Source of the DNA: an uncultured beta proteobacterium
GTDB taxonomy: Bacteria; Pseudomonadota; Gammaproteobacteria; Burkholderiales; Rhodocyclaceae
Direction of reading: 5' to 3'
Length of the DNA stretch: 17,764 nt
Assembly: GCA_903953145.1 (NCBI GenBank)
Contig: CAJBIL010000262.1
Coordinates: forward strand, 1 to 17,764
The first letter of the stretch is position 1. The number at the start of each line of letters is the position of its first letter. The position numbers were made by a program, and so were the translations under genes. Positions 1 through 6,709 of the stretch are shown in pieces. The notes beneath the pieces are model-generated. The model was given only the letters and a program-made list of their open reading frames with translations, had not been told where the DNA came from and did no database searches.

Positions 1-84
1 CAGCGTTTCGGCAAGCGTTGTTTTGCCCGCAGCGCCGTGCCCGACCAGGGCGACGGTTCGCAAATCCTTACTGTTCCGGCTCAT
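1..84 (-). CDS. EF-G-like translational GTPase, N-terminal fragment (cut by window edge)
   Basis: Only the first 28 codons are in the window, read on the minus strand from the ATG at 84-82. They encode a short basic lead, then a G1/P-loop, GHGAAGKT, followed by TLAE. The lead TVALVGHGAAGKTTLAE is characteristic of the EF-G-like paralogues (elongation factor G homologue, FusA2-type) rather than of canonical EF-G, whose P-loop reads AHIDAGKTT. A GGGAGAAAA ribosome-binding stretch lies just upstream of the ATG. The gene follows the diguanylate cyclase gene in the same direction with a 46-bp gap and may be cotranscribed with it. Family assignment rests only on the P-loop context, so the exact paralogue is uncertain. 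Confidence 0.72.
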   Translation of the reverse strand, partial: MSRNSKDLRTVALVGHGAAGKTTLAETL

Positions 85-130
85 CGTTTTTCTCCCATTT
101 TTGCTTTGCTAAATCTTGAATCTGGAAAGT

Positions 131-1633
131 TCAGCCCACCCGCAGCGGCGGCAGCACCGGCACACTGCGCGCGCAGTTTCGGCCACCGGCCTTGGCGTCA
201 TAAAGCGCCTGATCGGCACGGGCGTAGATCGCTTCGAACCCAGGGTCATCAGCAACCAGCGCGGCCACGCCGATACTGGCTGTGAAACGCAGATCCAGCT
301 CGCCCGCCGGTACCTCGCAGGTCGCGACTGCCGCGACCAGGCGCTCGGCAAGCAGCAGTGCACCGGCCAGATCAGTACTCGGCAACAGAATGCCGAATTC
401 CTCGCCACCGAGCCGGCCAAAGTGATCCACATCGCGCAGGCAGCTCCGCCCGACACCCGCCAGTGCCTTTAGCACGGCATCGCCTGTCGCGTGGCCGTAG
501 GCATCGTTAATACGCTTGAAAAAATCAAGATCGAGTTCGAGAAAGGCGAGCGGCTGCTGATAGCGCCGGGCACGCAACATTTCCTCGTTGCAAAGCTCGA
601 GAAACTGGCGGCGATTGCTCAAGCCCGTCAAATCATCTGTCGTCGCCAGCCGCGACAATTCCTCTTCACGCAAGCGCAGTGCCGTCAAGAGGGCAATGCC
701 GTGCCACGCACAAAACAGCACAGCCAGTGTGACCGGCAACAGCAACGCAGCAATGATCCAGATCATGCGCCAGAGCGGTGCATCAATCGCATGTACCGAC
801 TCACCGACCAGTGTGATTAACGGGTAACGCGCCATGACACCAAAGGCGATCATGCGTGGCACACCATCGGTCCGGGCGGATGGCACCAGCATCACCCCGC
901 GCGGGGCTTTGGCCAGCCCTTCGGTAAACAACGGGAAATTTGCAAAGGAAATACCGAGGTCGATGGGCCGCGCAGAGGAGCGGGCGAGCAAAATGCCATC
1001 TCGCCGGATAATGCTGACGACGGCATCCTGATCTGTACGAATTTCATCAAACACCCGGCTGAATACGCCGGTTTCGATCCCCACGAAAATCAGCACAATG
1101 CCGTGCGACGGCCGGGTCAGGCGGGTTGCAACCGGCATCTGCCACTTGCCCGAAGCGCGTCCCTGAATTGTCTGACCAATAACAAGCTGGCCCGGTGGTG
1201 ACGCCATCGCCGCAATGAAGTAGTCGCGCCCCTGCGCGCTAGCGCCCTGATGCGGGCCATCGGGCGGTATCAGAAAGACTTCACCGCGCTCATCAACCAG
1301 ACGCACCAGCATGCCACCATCGGTGACGCGCTGAAAAGCCCGTACCAGCTCGGCAAATTTCGGGTCGCTACGCGGATCAACATCCGTGTGCTCGCTAATC
1401 AGACGATCCGCCGTGACCAGAAAGAGTTCCGCCTGCCGGAGAATACCGCTCACTTGCGCATCGGCGGTCACCCGCTCTCGTTCAAGCTTGAGGCCGGCCG
1501 CCGCACGGCTACTTGTGTGCTCATGCATCGCCCAGAAGCAGAAAGCCCCCCAGATCAACAGCAGGAACATCGCCGTCATGATTTTCAGAGCGCGGGCAGC
1601 TGCGTGGTTGCTTGCGCGGAGATTGAACGTCAC
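131..1633 (-). CDS. Membrane-anchored diguanylate cyclase with periplasmic dCache-like sensor and GGDEF domain
   Basis: The 500-aa protein should make cyclic di-GMP from two GTP at the inner membrane. Residues about 17-36 form a first membrane helix. Residues about 40-285 form a periplasmic sensor of dCache type (GRDYFIAAM at 136-144; strand-rich second half around 204-218). Residues about 288-316 form a second membrane helix. The GGDEF domain follows from about 330: DDLTGLSNR at 333-341, LDLDFFKRIND at 367-377, and active-site loop GGEEF at 409-413, a functional variant. An RxxD inhibitory site (R400, D403) lies exactly five residues before GGEEF, so product feedback is expected. The chosen start is GTG at 1633, because GAGGA lies about 7 bases upstream; an in-frame ATG at codon 19 would clip the first helix. 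Sensor ligand unknown. Confidence 0.92.
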   Translation of the reverse strand: MTFNLRASNHAAARALKIMTAMFLLLIWGAFCFWAMHEHTSSRAAAGLKLERERVTADAQVSGILRQAELFLVTADRLISEHTDVDPRSDPKFAELVRAFQRVTDGGMLVRLVDERGEVFLIPPDGPHQGASAQGRDYFIAAMASPPGQLVIGQTIQGRASGKWQMPVATRLTRPSHGIVLIFVGIETGVFSRVFDEIRTDQDAVVSIIRRDGILLARSSARPIDLGISFANFPLFTEGLAKAPRGVMLVPSARTDGVPRMIAFGVMARYPLITLVGESVHAIDAPLWRMIWIIAALLLPVTLAVLFCAWHGIALLTALRLREEELSRLATTDDLTGLSNRRQFLELCNEEMLRARRYQQPLAFLELDLDFFKRINDAYGHATGDAVLKALAGVGRSCLRDVDHFGRLGGEEFGILLPSTDLAGALLLAERLVAAVATCEVPAGELDLRFTASIGVAALVADDPGFEAIYARADQALYDAKAGGRNCARSVPVLPPLRVG

Positions 1634-1760
1634 CGTTCGTCCTCGGAAAGATGGGCCGCCGCCATCACGGCAGAAGGAATAATCTAATTCTACTCTTCTG
1701 GCATCAATTCAGGCGCAGTAGTGCCATTCAGTCGCTAACAATCAGCACACCAGCGCCGCA

Positions 1761-1769
1761 TGCTAAAAT
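1761..1769 (+). promoter_or_regulatory. Possible extended -10 element upstream of ribE
   Basis: TGCTAAAAT matches an extended -10 (TGn plus TAAAAT) and lies about 29 bases before the ribE start. No good -35 hexamer is visible 16-18 bases upstream. The 164-bp gap between the divergent diguanylate cyclase start (1633) and ribE (1798) must carry promoters in both directions; this is the best plus-strand candidate, by eye only. Confidence 0.25.
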
Positions 1770-1797
1770 TCGCACCCCTATCTGATTGATCTTCCAT

Positions 1798-2421
1798 ATG
1801 TTCTCCGGAATTGTCGCGGCCGTTGGCCGTATTACCCAACTCACGCCACGCAACGACGGCACGCCCACGCTGCGCCTGACCGTAGACGCGGGCGCGCTTG
1901 ATCTGTCCGACGTCACGCTGGGTGACTCGATTGCCTGCAACGGCGTCTGCCTGACGGTTGTTGCCATTGAGGACAAATGCTTCTGCGTCGATGTTTCGCC
2001 CGAGTCACTGTCATGCACTGTCGGCCTTGCTGAACCGGGCGCCATCAACCTCGAAAAAGCCCTGCGTCTGGCCGACCGGCTTGGTGGCCATCTTGTCTCC
2101 GGCCATGTTGATGGCGTCGGTGAAGTGCTGCGCTTTGACCCGCTCGGTGCCGGCGAACCGTGCAACCATCTGCTCGAGATTCGCGCCCCTGCTGCACTGG
2201 CCAAATACATCGCCCGCAAGGGCTCGATCACCGTCGACGGCGTCAGCCTGACGACCAACTCGGTTGATAACGCCACCTTCACCATCAACCTGATTCCACA
2301 CACCATCACAGCAACCACGCTCAACCGTCTACAGGCGGGCAGTCGGGTCAATCTGGAAATTGACCTGATCGCACGCTACGTCGAACGCATGCTCAATCCA
2401 AACGCTCCTGAGGCCGCATAA
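1798..2421 (+). CDS. ribE: Riboflavin synthase, alpha chain
   Basis: This 207-aa protein catalyses the last step of riboflavin synthesis, dismutating two 6,7-dimethyl-8-ribityllumazines to riboflavin plus a pyrimidinedione. It has the two tandem lumazine-binding barrels of the family. Visible motifs are the family N-terminus MFSGIV, GDSIACNGVCLTV (42-54), GGHLVSGHVDGVG (96-108) linking the halves, GSITVDGVSLT (142-152) as the second-barrel copy, and NLIPHT (164-169). Length is normal (about 200-215). The ATG at 1798 is chosen because MFSGIV is the conserved start; an in-frame TTG four codons earlier is possible but unnecessary. There is no strong Shine-Dalgarno sequence. It is the first gene of the rib-nusB-thiL-pgpA-pncC operon, with ribBX two bases after its stop. 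Confidence 0.96.
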   Translation: MFSGIVAAVGRITQLTPRNDGTPTLRLTVDAGALDLSDVTLGDSIACNGVCLTVVAIEDKCFCVDVSPESLSCTVGLAEPGAINLEKALRLADRLGGHLVSGHVDGVGEVLRFDPLGAGEPCNHLLEIRAPAALAKYIARKGSITVDGVSLTTNSVDNATFTINLIPHTITATTLNRLQAGSRVNLEIDLIARYVERMLNPNAPEAA

Positions 2422-2423
2422 CC

Positions 2424-3557
2424 ATGGCACCGCAAAGCACATCCGCAGCAATTGCTCCGATTGAAGAAATCATCGCCGAGATGCGCGCCGGGCGCATGGT
2501 TATCCTGGTTGACGAGGAAGACCGCGAAAACGAAGGTGATCTGGTTTTAGCCGCCGAACATGTAACGCCAGAAGCGATCAACTTCATGGTCAAGCACGCA
2601 CGCGGCCTCGTCTGCCTGACGCTGACCGAGGCGCGCTGCAAGCAGCTTGGCCTGACGCAGATGGCGCGTGACAACAAAAGCCAGTTCAGCACGGCCTTTA
2701 CGATTTCGATTGAGGCGGCGGTTGGCGTGACCACCGGCATTTCGGCGCACGACCGTGCGCGCACGGTGCAAGCCGCCGTTGCCAAGCATGCCAAGGCCGA
2801 AGACATTGTGCAGCCTGGCCATATTTTCCCGATCACCGCCAAGCCGGGCGGTGTGCTGGTGCGGGCCGGGCATACCGAGGCCGGCTGCGATCTGGCGCAA
2901 ATGGCTGGCTGCGAGCCAACTTCGGTGATCTGCGAGATTCTCAAGGACGACGGCACGATGGCGCGGCTGCCGGACCTGATCGAATTCGCCAAAATCCACA
3001 ACATGAAAATCGGCACGATTGCCGACCTCATCCACTACCGTAGCCGCAACGAAACACTGATTGAGCGCACGGTATCCAAGCAGGTGCAATCGGCGCACGG
3101 TGAATTCACGCTACACGCCTACTCTGACCGCACAACGGGCGAGGTTCATCTGGCGCTGACCCGTGGCGAAATCACCCCCGAAAAGGAAACGCTGGTGCGG
3201 GTGCATGAGCCGCTATCGGTCGTTGATTTCCTTGATCCGACCGGCGGGCGCCATACTTTCTCGCTCGACGTTGCCCAGGCGGCGCTGGCCAAGGCTGGTT
3301 GCGGCGTGATCGTGCTGTTGCACCGCCCGGAAAGCGGCCAGGATATTCTCAGTGCGCTCGGCGAACAGAGCACGGCTAAACGTCCGGCCGTCAAATGGGA
3401 CCCGCGCATCTACGGGATTGGCGCGCAAATCCTGCGCGACCTCGGCGTGCGTAAAATGAAGCTGCTCGCCAGCCCGCGCCGCATGCCGAGCGTGGCCGGT
3501 TTCGATCTCGAAGTGACTGGCCACATCGCTACCCCGGCCGACCTCGATAAACTCTGA
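2424..3557 (+). CDS. ribBA: 3,4-dihydroxy-2-butanone-4-phosphate synthase fused to an inactive GTP cyclohydrolase II-like domain (RibBX type)
   Basis: The 377-aa protein has an intact N-terminal DHBP synthase domain (about 10-205): acidic metal/substrate loop DEEDRENEGDL (30-40) and RAGHTEAGCDLAQMAG (147-162) with the catalytic His-Thr-Glu. This half converts ribulose 5-phosphate to the four-carbon riboflavin precursor. The C-terminal half (about 210-377) resembles GTP cyclohydrolase II (VRVHE at 258-262, YGIGAQILRDLG at 330-341), but all three zinc-ligand cysteines are absent. Where active enzymes carry VRVHSEC and RCDCG, this protein has VRVHEPL and RHTFSL, and the GRGIGL motif is gone too. 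This matches the RibBX variant known in Proteobacteria, so I infer the second half does not open GTP. It starts two bases after ribE; database naming will usually still be ribBA. Confidence 0.93.
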   Translation: MAPQSTSAAIAPIEEIIAEMRAGRMVILVDEEDRENEGDLVLAAEHVTPEAINFMVKHARGLVCLTLTEARCKQLGLTQMARDNKSQFSTAFTISIEAAVGVTTGISAHDRARTVQAAVAKHAKAEDIVQPGHIFPITAKPGGVLVRAGHTEAGCDLAQMAGCEPTSVICEILKDDGTMARLPDLIEFAKIHNMKIGTIADLIHYRSRNETLIERTVSKQVQSAHGEFTLHAYSDRTTGEVHLALTRGEITPEKETLVRVHEPLSVVDFLDPTGGRHTFSLDVAQAALAKAGCGVIVLLHRPESGQDILSALGEQSTAKRPAVKWDPRIYGIGAQILRDLGVRKMKLLASPRRMPSVAGFDLEVTGHIATPADLDKL

Positions 3558-3568
3558 CTAAACTCTGA
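3548..3568 (+). repeat. Tandem 11-bp duplication across the ribBX stop codon
   Basis: TAAACTCTGA occurs at 3548-3557 and again at 3559-3568, a direct repeat with 11-bp period. The first copy contains the ribBX TGA stop, and the second carries the same TGA in the 3' untranslated spacer. This is probably a local replication-slippage event with no evident function. Confidence 0.6.
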
Positions 3569-3596
3569 TACTGCACGATCACTTTAAGGCGCTGAC

Positions 3597-4070
3597 ATGG
3601 CCCGTTTTGAAAATATTTACGAGTACGAAACTTCCGTCGCCGGCAACGGCCTGGCGGTCGGCGTCGTGATGAGCCGCTTTAATCAGGACGTTTGCGAAGG
3701 TCTTCTCAGTGCCTGTACGGCAACACTGAAAAAACTCGGTGTTGCTGATAGCCAGATCAAAATCGCGACCGTTCCCGGAGCGCTCGAAATCCCGCTGGTG
3801 CTGCAAACAATGGCACAAAGCGGCCGTTTTAATGCGCTGATCGCCCTCGGCGCAGTCATTCGCGGTGAAACCTACCATTTTGAAGTGGTATCAAACGATG
3901 CCTGCCGCGCCGTCATGGAAGTTCAACTACACACCGGCGTGCCCATCGCCAACGGCATTCTGACCTGTGAAGATGACGACCAGGCCTTGGCCCGCATGCA
4001 GGAAAAAGGTGCTGACTGCGCCCGTACCGCCATTGAAATGGCCAATCTGCTACGTGCCCTGGGAGAATGA
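3597..4070 (+). CDS. ribH: 6,7-dimethyl-8-ribityllumazine synthase
   Basis: The 157-aa protein condenses the RibB product with the ribitylamino-pyrimidinedione to give the lumazine substrate of RibE. Visible motifs are the substrate-binding loop SRFN (26-29), PGALEIP (60-66), RGETYHF (89-95) containing the catalytic His94, and PIANGIL (116-122). Length is typical of subunits that build 60-mer or smaller shells. The ATG at 3597 follows a weak TAAGGCG ribosome-binding stretch. Its last bases overlap nusB (ATGA), so translation of the two is probably coupled. Placed after ribE and ribBX, it completes the lumazine-to-riboflavin end of the pathway. Confidence 0.97.
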   Translation: MARFENIYEYETSVAGNGLAVGVVMSRFNQDVCEGLLSACTATLKKLGVADSQIKIATVPGALEIPLVLQTMAQSGRFNALIALGAVIRGETYHFEVVSNDACRAVMEVQLHTGVPIANGILTCEDDDQALARMQEKGADCARTAIEMANLLRALGE

Positions 4071-4588
4071 CCATCATGAGCGACCAGCCGGAATCTGCGA
4101 ATCCCGCAAACAAACCTGCCACCGAACGGGCGCCCAAGCCCGTTGCCAAGTCGCCACGCCGGCGCGCCCGTGAGTTCGCGCTGCAAGGCCTTTACCAATG
4201 GCGCATCGGCGGCAACGACGAAGCCGCCATCGAGGCGCATCTGCACGACATTACCGGTTTCGACAAAGCCGATCGCCAGTTTTTTGCCGGCCTGTTGCGC
4301 GGTGTTCTGGCGCAACGTGAATCCTTGCAGGAGCAACTGCAAGGCAATCTCGACCGACCCTTCAATGAGCTGTCGCCGATCGAAGCCTGTGTCCTGCTGG
4401 CTGGTGCCTTTGAACTCACCAACTACCCGCAAACACCCTACCGGGTGATCATCAACGAAGCCATTGAGCTGGCGAAAGGCTACGGCGGTACGGATGGCCA
4501 CAAATACGTGAACGGCGTACTCGACAAACTGGCTGCCAAGCTGCGCCCAGTTGAAGTCGAAGCCAAGCGGGCAACGCGTAAAGGTTAA
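4067..4588 (+). CDS. nusB: Transcription antitermination factor NusB
   Basis: NusB pairs with NusE (ribosomal protein S10) to bind boxA RNA and keep RNA polymerase elongating through rRNA operons. The all-helical fold is recognisable from RRRAREFALQGLYQW (31-45), FFAGLLRGV (72-80) and the strongly conserved C-terminal block at 125-155 (YRVIINEAIELAKGYGG, then TDGHKYVNGVLDKLA). At 173 aa it is longer than E. coli NusB (139 aa). The excess is a Pro/Ala/Lys-rich, probably disordered N-terminal tail of about 30 residues plus a basic C-terminus. The ATG at 4067 overlaps the ribH stop by 4 bp; an in-frame ATG at 4076 is an alternative start. The ribH-nusB-thiL order is common in proteobacteria. Confidence 0.95.
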   Translation: MTIMSDQPESANPANKPATERAPKPVAKSPRRRAREFALQGLYQWRIGGNDEAAIEAHLHDITGFDKADRQFFAGLLRGVLAQRESLQEQLQGNLDRPFNELSPIEACVLLAGAFELTNYPQTPYRVIINEAIELAKGYGGTDGHKYVNGVLDKLAAKLRPVEVEAKRATRKG

Positions 4589-4600
4589 GCGCCCTCTGTA

Positions 4601-4622
4601 CCCAAGGGGGTTTCCTTCGGGG
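4601..4622. repeat. Imperfect GC-rich hairpin between nusB and thiL, possible dispersed palindromic element
   Basis: CCCAAGG (4601-4607) can pair with CCTTCGGGG (4614-4622) around a GGGTTT loop, with a two-base bulge. It lies in the only sizeable gap (55 bp) in the otherwise close-packed operon and has no U-tract, so it is not a classical terminator. Its composition resembles short palindromes found repeatedly between genes in some betaproteobacteria, but copy number cannot be judged from one window. Confidence 0.4.
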
Positions 4623-4643
4623 CACGTTGAAAGAAGTTTCTTT

Positions 4644-5606
4644 ATGCCGCCCTCCGAATTCGATCTGATTGCCCGCTACTTCGCCAGGCCAACACCGCAA
4701 GCCGTTCTCGGCCCCGGCGACGACTGTGCGCTGCTGGCGCCCTCACCCGGCATGGCGCTGGCCATCACCACCGACATGCTGGTTGCCGGCGTGCATTTTT
4801 TACCCGATACCGACCCACAGCAGCTTGGCTGGAAAACACTGGCAGTCAATCTGTCCGATCTCGCAGCGATGGGCGCCAAGCCACGCTGGGTCTTGCTGGC
4901 CGGCAGCCTGCCGGAAGCCAATGAGGCGTGGATCGCCGCGTTCGCCGACGGTCTATTCGCCTGCGCGAAACGTTACGGCGTCGATCTCGTCGGTGGCGAC
5001 ACCACACGCGGCCCGCTCAATCTATGCCTCACCGCACTCGGTGAAGTGCCCACTGGTCGCGCACTTCGCCGTGACGGCGCGCAAGTAGGCGACGATCTCT
5101 GGGTGTCCGGTCAGCCTGGCCTCGCTGCGCTGGGGCTGGCGCACCTCCAAGGTAAAACGCAATTACCTGCCATGCTCGCCGGCCGCTGCATTGCCGCCCT
5201 GCAGCAGCCGGTACCCCGCGTCGAACTAGGGCTCGCCCTGCAAAGTAAAGCGCTGGCGCACGCCGCAATCGACGTCTCCGACGGACTGCTGGGTGACCTC
5301 GGCCATATCCTTGAACGATCAGGGCTGGCCGCTGAAGTGTTCGCGAATCAACTACCCTCTCTGCCACCGGAGGCTGACCCGGCATTGGCCCGCCAGTGCC
5401 AGCTATCCGGCGGCGACGATTACGAACTTGTATTTACTGCCGCAGCAAAGAATCGCCTCGAACTGATCGAACTGGCAGCTCAAATCGATTTGCCACTCTG
5501 GCGTTTCGGCCGCATGATTGCCGGCACAGCCGGCGCACTGACCCTGCTTGATGAAAATGGCCAGCCACTGCCGATAAACCGCACAGGATTCGACCACTTT
5601 GATTAA
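4644..5606 (+). CDS. thiL: Thiamine-monophosphate kinase
   Basis: ThiL phosphorylates thiamine monophosphate with ATP to give the cofactor thiamine diphosphate. The 320-aa protein carries the family's metal and nucleotide motifs in order: GDD (25-27), TTDMLVAGVHF (42-52), NLSDLAAMGA (69-78), GGDTTRG (117-123), IDVSDGL (209-215) and GGDDYEL (256-262). Length is typical (about 325). The ATG at 4644 gives the usual start just before EFDLIARYF; the frame stays open upstream into nusB, but that extension would translate the intergenic hairpin and is not conserved. The ribosome-binding site is poor. The 3' end overlaps pgpA by 8 bp. Confidence 0.96.
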   Translation: MPPSEFDLIARYFARPTPQAVLGPGDDCALLAPSPGMALAITTDMLVAGVHFLPDTDPQQLGWKTLAVNLSDLAAMGAKPRWVLLAGSLPEANEAWIAAFADGLFACAKRYGVDLVGGDTTRGPLNLCLTALGEVPTGRALRRDGAQVGDDLWVSGQPGLAALGLAHLQGKTQLPAMLAGRCIAALQQPVPRVELGLALQSKALAHAAIDVSDGLLGDLGHILERSGLAAEVFANQLPSLPPEADPALARQCQLSGGDDYELVFTAAAKNRLELIELAAQIDLPLWRFGRMIAGTAGALTLLDENGQPLPINRTGFDHFD

Positions 5607-6093
5607 GTCCAATACACCACCCTCGGTTCGCTTCCTGTTTTCGCACCCGGCGCATCTGATCGCTTGCGGTTTCGGCAGCGGACTTTCCCCCTTTGCCTCA
5701 GGCACCGTCGGCACCCTGTTCGCATGGCTGACATTCCCGCTGTTACGCCCGTGGATGAACGACTTTGAGTTACTCGGTTTTCTTGCAGTCTGCTTTATCG
5801 GCGGGGTTCTGGCTGCCCACAAGACGGGAGCCGATCTTGGGGTGGTGGATCACGGCAGCATCGTCTGGGATGAAATCGTTCCTTTCTGGATGGTTCTCGT
5901 GTTCTGCCCGACGCCCTGGTTATGGCAAACCACCGCTTTTTTTCTCTTCCGCTTTTTCGATATCGTCAAACCTCAACCGGCGCGCTATTTTGACGAAAAG
6001 GTCAAAAACGGCTTTGGCGTGATGACCGACGACCTGATTGCCGCCGGCTACACCGTCCTCGTACTGGCCATCCTGCAATTCGCGCTTAAGTAA
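5599..6093 (+). CDS. pgpA: Phosphatidylglycerophosphatase A
   Basis: This 164-aa integral membrane enzyme dephosphorylates phosphatidylglycerophosphate to phosphatidylglycerol. Family motifs are GFGSGLSP (24-31), WDEIVPFW (90-97), FRFFDIVKPQPARYFD (117-132) and GFGVMTDDL (138-146), whose acidic residues bind metal. Three to four hydrophobic helices lie around 38-52, 57-74, 94-118 and 147-163. The TTG at 5599 is the best start because the conserved glycine-rich segment begins at residue 24 and no ATG precedes it in frame; AGGA lies about 10 bases upstream. The start overlaps the thiL stop by 8 bp, so translation is probably coupled. The usual PxxPGT is PFASGT here, a mild deviation. Confidence 0.93.
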   Translation: MIKSNTPPSVRFLFSHPAHLIACGFGSGLSPFASGTVGTLFAWLTFPLLRPWMNDFELLGFLAVCFIGGVLAAHKTGADLGVVDHGSIVWDEIVPFWMVLVFCPTPWLWQTTAFFLFRFFDIVKPQPARYFDEKVKNGFGVMTDDLIAAGYTVLVLAILQFALK

Positions 6094-6103
6094 AAGCAGG
6101 CAA

Positions 6104-6604
6104 ATGAATCAACGCGAACTCGAAAGCCTCGCCGCAGAAGTGGGTAAGTTGCTGCAAGCGAATGGCCAGAAGCTGGCGACCGCCGAGTCCTGCACCGGTG
6201 GCTGGGTAGCGCAATGCCTAACCGCCATTACCGGTAGTTCAGCATGGTTCGAACGCGGTTTCGTCACCTACTCGAATCAAGCCAAACAGGAAATGCTGGG
6301 GGTAACCGCCGACACATTGGCTTGTCACGGTGCTGTCAGTGCAGCTACGGCAATCGAAATGGCCCAGGGCGCTCTTCGCTATAGCCATGCCGACTGGTCA
6401 CTCTCAATCACCGGCATTGCCGGGCCGGACGGTGGCACGCCAGACAAGCCGGTCGGTACCGTCTGCTTTGCCTGGGCCGGACCGGAGGGCGAAAGATATA
6501 GCGCGATTCGCCAATTTGATGGCTGCCGCGAAACGGTGCGCGCACAATCCGTCGAGTACGCACTGAAGGGCATTCTCCAGCATGCCTCACTGATGAAAGC
6601 CTAG
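6104..6604 (+). CDS. pncC: Nicotinamide-nucleotide amidohydrolase (PncC/CinA C-terminal family)
   Basis: The 166-aa protein is the stand-alone CinA C-terminal domain, which deamidates NMN to nicotinate mononucleotide in pyridine-nucleotide recycling. Motifs are TAESCTGG (26-33) with nucleophile Ser29, GFVTYSNQAK (52-61) with Lys61, LGV at 65-67, GAVSA (76-80) and SITGIAGPDGG (101-111) followed by KPVGTV. Length is the usual 160-170. The ATG at 6104 lies 10 bases after the pgpA stop, preceded closely by GCAGG. The frame is open further upstream, but that stretch overlaps pgpA and is not part of the family. Last gene of the rib-thi-pgp operon; no clear terminator follows. Confidence 0.95.
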   Translation: MNQRELESLAAEVGKLLQANGQKLATAESCTGGWVAQCLTAITGSSAWFERGFVTYSNQAKQEMLGVTADTLACHGAVSAATAIEMAQGALRYSHADWSLSITGIAGPDGGTPDKPVGTVCFAWAGPEGERYSAIRQFDGCRETVRAQSVEYALKGILQHASLMKA

Positions 6605-6637
6605 AAAATGCATCGAAACGCACAAATTCCAGCTTTG

Positions 6638-6649
6638 TTGTGTTCACAA
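6638..6649. promoter_or_regulatory. Short palindrome upstream of the fimV-like gene, possible operator
   Basis: TTGTGTTCACAA is a perfect 5-bp inverted repeat around a two-base centre, in the 105-bp gap between pncC and the fimV-like gene. It lies about 45 bases upstream of a possible -10 (TAGAAT, 6696-6701). It does not have the spacing of a CRP site. A single small palindrome can occur by chance. Confidence 0.2.
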
Positions 6650-6709
6650 TGCCAGTAACTTAATTCATTCTGAGAAACCAGCGCCGTTCATCGCTTAGAA
6701 TACGCAGCC

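Noticed and set aside
1634..1797. Possible FMN riboswitch before the riboflavin genes
   Set aside because: The gap is too short for the full element plus a promoter, and I do not see the conserved AGGGTGAAATTCC-type or GACCCG-type blocks.
2393..3098. Two long minus-strand open frames opposite ribBX
   Set aside because: Both mirror the conserved DHBP synthase gene and have no motifs or ribosome-binding sites of their own.
4551..4643. N-terminal extension of ThiL starting inside nusB
   Set aside because: It would start at TTG, translate the intergenic hairpin and add residues absent from the family; the ATG at 4644 gives the conserved start.
6608..6658. 16-codon open frame (ATG to TAA) upstream of the fimV-like gene, as a leader peptide
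   Set aside because: No ribosome-binding site, no attenuator-like hairpins after it, and no codon pattern suggesting control.
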